Below are positions 59,901-64,000 of a DNA stretch of 64,000 nt, piece after piece (positions within the stretch are counted from its first letter, which is position 1; each line of letters starts with the position of its first letter). Below the pieces are notes generated by a model, which worked only from the letters and a program-made list of their open reading frames with translations, was not told the origin of the DNA and ran no database searches. This DNA comes from Mytilus edulis. Taxonomy: Eukaryota > Mollusca > Bivalvia > Mytilida > Mytilidae. The stretch covers positions 48,389,062 to 48,453,061 of the forward strand of contig NC_092346.1 of the NCBI RefSeq assembly GCF_963676685.1, given 5' to 3'. Both the position numbers and the translations under genes were made by a program.

Positions 59901-60881
59901 ATCTATATCATCTAGGTTATGCAATATCTGTTAATGAAAGAAACGCAAACTGATTGTGTTTACCTAAATTTATTGTCTCGTGCCGATTATTCTTATTCTT
60001 TCAACTCTGAAAATACAACAGATATAATTGTAACAAATGGTCAAATTGGAAATATCAATTCTAATACACAAAATATGAAAAGCTGCTAATTGTCGTTATT
60101 CACGTGTGACATTTTAATTGCTTCATATCAAGACAAGAACAATTAGCAGAATTATTATGCTTGGCAGTTCTAATGATTATTTTATTGTTATATGATGGAA
60201 AGAATTGTTTGACATATTGAATAGATATTTATTAATATCAAAATTAAGAATTTGATCTTTATGATATGCACATTATATTATGAAATAGCATAGAAAAACA
60301 AATTTAACTAAAGCAGGTTTGCATTTCTACTATAAAAGTCTTTTCAGTTATGCATAAGGTTGACAACATTGGCAAGCCGAAACCTACAATTTCAAAAAAA
60401 GCATTTATGTATTGATGATCACAAAAGTAGGCGTAATCTGCTTTGATCACTCTTTTAGTAACTTTAAAAACGTGCTGTATATCTTTAAACTGTTATACAT
60501 TCGTTACATTTTTATTTTATATTGATTAAGATTATACCACAATGTTGGATGTTGTACCCCACATTTTCATATTTTTGTATTAATGAACTGATAAAACTAC
60601 AATGATTAAAAAGGACAGTTAAAAAAAGACAGGGAAAAAGAGATAAAGATAAAAAAAAAATTTACATTTAAAAACGTTTTTTGAGCAAAATGTAATGAAA
60701 CAATGCAAACTTGTTTATGCCAGTACTGAATATATATAATTTTAAATAAATACAACAGATAATACCACCGAATTCTTCTATTTGCATTGAAGTACCTACG
60801 ACAAAATCAGGTATTCATATTAACAATTGTCTTTTTGTAAATTACTCACATAAAAAATCTTTCTTGATAAGTTGTGGACAC

Positions 60882-60973
60882 TTAATAGTGGGAATTAGGT
60901 TCTCGGTTAAGTACAACTTCGTGTATATGGTGAACTACAACATCGGCCCGGCGGTTTAATCCAAGAATATGTC
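60882..60973 (-). CDS. Gene 3 terminal exon with stop
   Basis: Acceptor AAAG| then GA-CAT completing G-H, so it starts GHILGLNRRADVVVHHIHEV and ends REPNSHY with TAA. The GH-[IV]-[LI]-G start matches the gene 3 B modules, as the terminal exons of genes 1 and 2 match theirs. Histidine-rich tail (six His in this exon). Short exon, so found only by homology and phase. Confidence 0.6.
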
Positions 60974-63900
60974 CTTTATGATGAGAAAAAATTTATAATA
61001 AAGTTTTCATTATCAAAACTGTCATATACAGAAAGCGTTTAATGGACACAAAATATATCGATGCAACGCTATTGGAACGTATTTTTGAATTTATTTAACC
61101 TATATTTTCAATTAATATTTCCATGGCCATGATAAGAAACACTATGATATCAAATAAAAATCTAAATGTTTATACACCTTCTTGTGTAAGGAGTTTATTC
61201 TTTATCACTTCAACATTCATGATTTTAAATTGTGTACGTAAACACATTTCAGAAACAGTAAAAAAAAATTTTGACATTTTGTCCCCCACAATACATTTCT
61301 CTAACATAATATTCTACTTTTCCTTTCCTTCATTTAATTTCGATGAAGTTCTAGTTAAACAATAGATATTGCAAATGGTGAGATTTTTGCAACAAAGAAT
61401 AAAACATTTTACCTCTAAACGGTGCAAATAGTCCTTGTGTCCTCAGATAGCCAAAGCATCTACTTCTACTATGGAACTTAGTATAACAGTTACCCCATAG
61501 ACTGTAGAAACGTTGACTACTACATGAGAGTCGATAAGCTGCAATGAAATAATAATACGTAAAACATCAGTAATGTATATAATTATAAATCATTTCGTAA
61601 TTTAAAAGAAGGCAACGATAGATAACAATACGACCTTCTGCTACGAAAAAAATCAATAACAAACAGAAAGCGATATGGATTCGGAAATGCCAAATAGGAT
61701 ACACTTAAAAGAATAAAAAAACTGCCTGTGTACAAACCAATTAAGAAAAACACTAAATCAGACGCTCTTCGTTTGGGTAAGGGCTTTACAAAAGCTGGGG
61801 AATTACAATGTTTGCGACCAATAATCCATTTAAATTTATAGCTTGGAACAGTGCTTTAAATCACAAACTAGTTAAAATGGCATATCTCATCAAATAAAGA
61901 TAACATTAACATTCATACTACTAAAATAAACCATTTTAATACAAACAGTAAAGTATTATTTTTTTGACACATTATATGAGTGTAATACGTTAATCGGACA
62001 TAAATTGCGTTAGTTCAAATATATATGAGAAGACAATGAATGAGTGCTAATGAGATAACCCTCAATGCAAGTAAAATTTTGCAAAAGTAAACCATTAAAG
62101 ATAAAAGTACGGTCTTCAACACGGATAATTAGCTGATTCCCAAAAGCAAGCTATAGAAGGCCCCTAAAATGACAAGTGTAAAACTATTCAAACGGGTAAA
62201 CCAACGTTCTGATCTATATATATATATATATAAACGAATATCGAGAAACACGTAACCACACCAACAAACGACAACAATTGAACATCAAGTTCATCATCAT
62301 ATACTTATTATAATTGTGTGTTAAGTGCAGTTAAAGAGAAAACCTTTTCGACTCTTTTGAATAATACAAATTAATATTGACAAAAAAACGTATACGGATT
62401 CTGAGAGGATTTAACCGTCAATGTAGAGCTCTAATTTCTATAATATAACTTGTTTTGGGCTCTTTCCTTGAAAAGAATATGAATCTAATTTTACTCACAA
62501 ACAAATTGTTAACTCACCTGAGCCGCGGTAATTAAATTGACTGTTTACGATTCTAAATCCATGATATCTTTTGTAGTAATCGTTATAACTTATAGGATGT
62601 CTACTGATCAATCCAGTATTGATTGCTCCAATGACATGTCCTATAAAACATTATAAAATATATCATCACTAAAACATTTTGATATTTATAAAATGTTCTG
62701 AGCATGACATATGCAGACAATACTATCGATTCGTAAATTGATTTTCTGATATATTAATATTAAAAAGACCAGCAACCTAAATACGACAAAAGGCGGAATC
62801 TATGAAATAAATCATAAGAGGATGTAATATTTGCCCTTTAAAAAACTGACGAAAAAACATAAATCTCAGCGCTGCATGAACTACATATGAGTCTGATATT
62901 TTGTTACTTGTATAACTAATTTTACAGATACAGTCATATCAACCCTGCCATGCACACACACACACACATTTCTGAAGGAAATATTTTCTTTCCGGAGCAA
63001 AATATTGAAATCTATTGGGATTCATATTCTTCAATCTAGTTGATTTTAAGAAATGCCATGTTCTTCAAAATACTAAGAATAACACAACTTTTACCTCCTA
63101 ATGCCGCAAATAGTCCTTGTGTCCTCAGATATCCAAAGCATCTACTTCTACTATGGTATCTAGTATAACAGTTACCCCAAAGACTGTAGAAACGTTGACT
63201 ACTACATGACAATCGATACACTGTAATGAAAGTGTAAGGTCTAGCATTAGCAATTACCTACATGACACACAGTTTATTATTATATGTGACGCCGCTGTTA
63301 ATAATCATGACTACAATTACTCTTGTTTAACATATATCTTAAACTTGTATGACATGTTGATATCTTTTATTTTATTAGAATCAAGTAAAAATAGCGGAAA
63401 CTTCAAGTAGGCATTGTCACAACAGCGAACTGACATCAGAAGATATCTTTATATTATTTTTTTTCCTTTATTGATATCACTTAACTTAAGCATTTGCAAA
63501 ATATTGAGTTTGTCATTTAAATACATTCTTTGTACGAAAAATACCCGTTGATCGCACTCTTCTCTTGTTTAAATGTTCATTTGTTCAAGTCTCCCACAAG
63601 TGACAATAAAAGGGATAGTCTTGTGTATTTGGAAGAATAACTTTTGTCTACTGAAACAGTCTGTATGCGATTCGTAGAAAATTTGTACTGTCTAGGTAGA
63701 GCTCTCATTTCTATAATATAATTTCAATCAATGTTTTATTCGTGCATTTTATCATCTCATATCTTTCATTTATTCAATATAATAGTTAAATATATAGTTC
63801 AATTACCTATGCCGTTGTAAGCAAATTGACTGTTTGCGATTCTAAATCCATGATATCTTTTGTAGTAATCGTTGTAACTTATAGGATGTCCACTGATCAA

Positions 63901-64000
63901 TCCAGTATTGATTGCTCCAATGACATGTCCTATAAATCATGATAAAATATATCATCACTAAAACATTTTAATATTTACAAAATGTTCTGAGCATGACATA
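60882..64000 (-). CDS. Gene 3: diverged paralogue, 3' part only
   Basis: Exons (minus): 63807-63929 (B), 63095-63220 (A), 62518-62640 (B), 61413-61538 (A), 60882-60973 (terminal). All have canonical GT-AG sites and phase-1 junctions; the 5' end lies beyond the right edge. The A modules keep C-x11-C-x9-C with QRFYSLWGNC and FHSR or YHSR, RCFGYLRTQGLF. The B modules read GHVIGAINTGLIS then HPISYNDYYKRYHGFRI, with no cysteine. This confirms which frame is coding, since the amino acids are conserved while the DNA has diverged greatly. The terminal exon again starts like a B module and then stops. Function unknown; presumably secreted like gene 1, but its signal exon is not in view. Confidence 0.78.
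61413..61538 (-). CDS. Gene 3 A module (downstream)
   Basis: 126 nt, phase 1-1 (TGCAG| acceptor, AGAG|GTAAAA donor). Reads AYRLSCSSQRFYSLWGNCY, TKFHSRSRCFGYLRTQ, GLFAPFRG. Confidence 0.77.
62030..62300. repeat. Dispersed repeat, second copy, in gene 3 intron
   Basis: GAGTGCTAATGAGATAACC, AGTACGGTCTTCAACACGG and AACGACAACAATTGAACATC match 31436-31760 at the same spacing. Contains a TA microsatellite at 62215-62232. Confidence 0.55.
62518..62640 (-). CDS. Gene 3 B module (downstream)
   Basis: 123 nt, phase 1-1 (TATAG| acceptor, TCAG|GTGAGT donor). Same start as the upstream copy; core YYKRYHGFRIVNSQFNYRG. Confidence 0.76.
63095..63220 (-). CDS. Gene 3 A module (upstream)
   Basis: 126 nt, phase 1-1 (TACAG| acceptor, GGAG|GTAAAA donor). 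Reads VYRLSCSSQRFYSLWGNCY, TRYHSRSRCFGYLRTQ, GLFAALG. Confidence 0.78.
63807..63929 (-). CDS. Gene 3 B module (upstream)
   Basis: 123 nt, phase 1-1 (TATAG| acceptor, ATAG|GTAATT donor). Starts GHVIGAINTGLISGHPISYN, core YYKRYHGFRIANSQFAYNG. Confidence 0.76.

Overview
The window reads as a stretch of animal nuclear genome, most likely a marine mussel (Mytilus-like bivalve). It is AT-rich, intron-rich and packed with decayed retroelements: Penelope-like reverse transcriptase pieces, two kinds of non-LTR element, and many short dispersed and fold-back repeats of a kind I associate with mussel genomes. The organism is an inference from those repeats. I see no bacterial-style genes, rRNA, tRNA or CRISPR.

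The real gene content is a minus-strand cluster of three paralogous secreted-protein genes, which I could assemble exon by exon. Gene 1 (27600-41308) has 12 coding exons, all joined in phase 1. With every splice site canonical they add up to exactly 1440 nt (479 residues plus stop). Gene 2 (9444-20142) has the same layout with one more module pair but carries splice-donor changes and a 2-nt frameshift. Gene 3 (60882 to beyond the right edge) is a diverged relative with its 3' end in the window. The design is a short signal-peptide exon, then alternating B exons (Tyr/Gly/Asp-rich, with the pattern SYxDYxxKYHGFxI) and A exons (42-43 residues, C-x11-C-x9-C with RFYxLWxNC and YHSR), then a short terminal exon that looks like a B exon cut short by a stop. 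I do not recognise the protein family and assign no function beyond secretion.

Layout. 1-8900: LINE remnant, dispersed repeats, an unclassified decayed element with a 21-bp minisatellite, and Penelope debris. 8985-20420: gene 2 with 3' flank and promoter. 20580-27100: repeat debris. 27115-41570: gene 1 with 3' flank and promoter, its introns loaded with insertions (a 624-bp fold-back element, a ~300-bp dispersed repeat, and a ~1.8-kb tandem repeat block). 41600-46900: mostly empty apart from scattered repeats. 46916-49554: a young 5'-truncated LINE with an open reading frame and a 13-bp candidate target-site duplication. 49560-60870: LINE and Penelope remnants, a transposon ORF1-like fragment and a nested repeat. 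60882-64000: gene 3.

Genes 1 and 2 are copies of one ancestral locus. They share a promoter with the TATA box at the same distance from ATG, the first three modules, the last module, the terminal exon, 3' flanking sequence, and a fossil repeat in the same intron. The middle modules appear to have expanded separately in each gene in ~1.35-kb steps.
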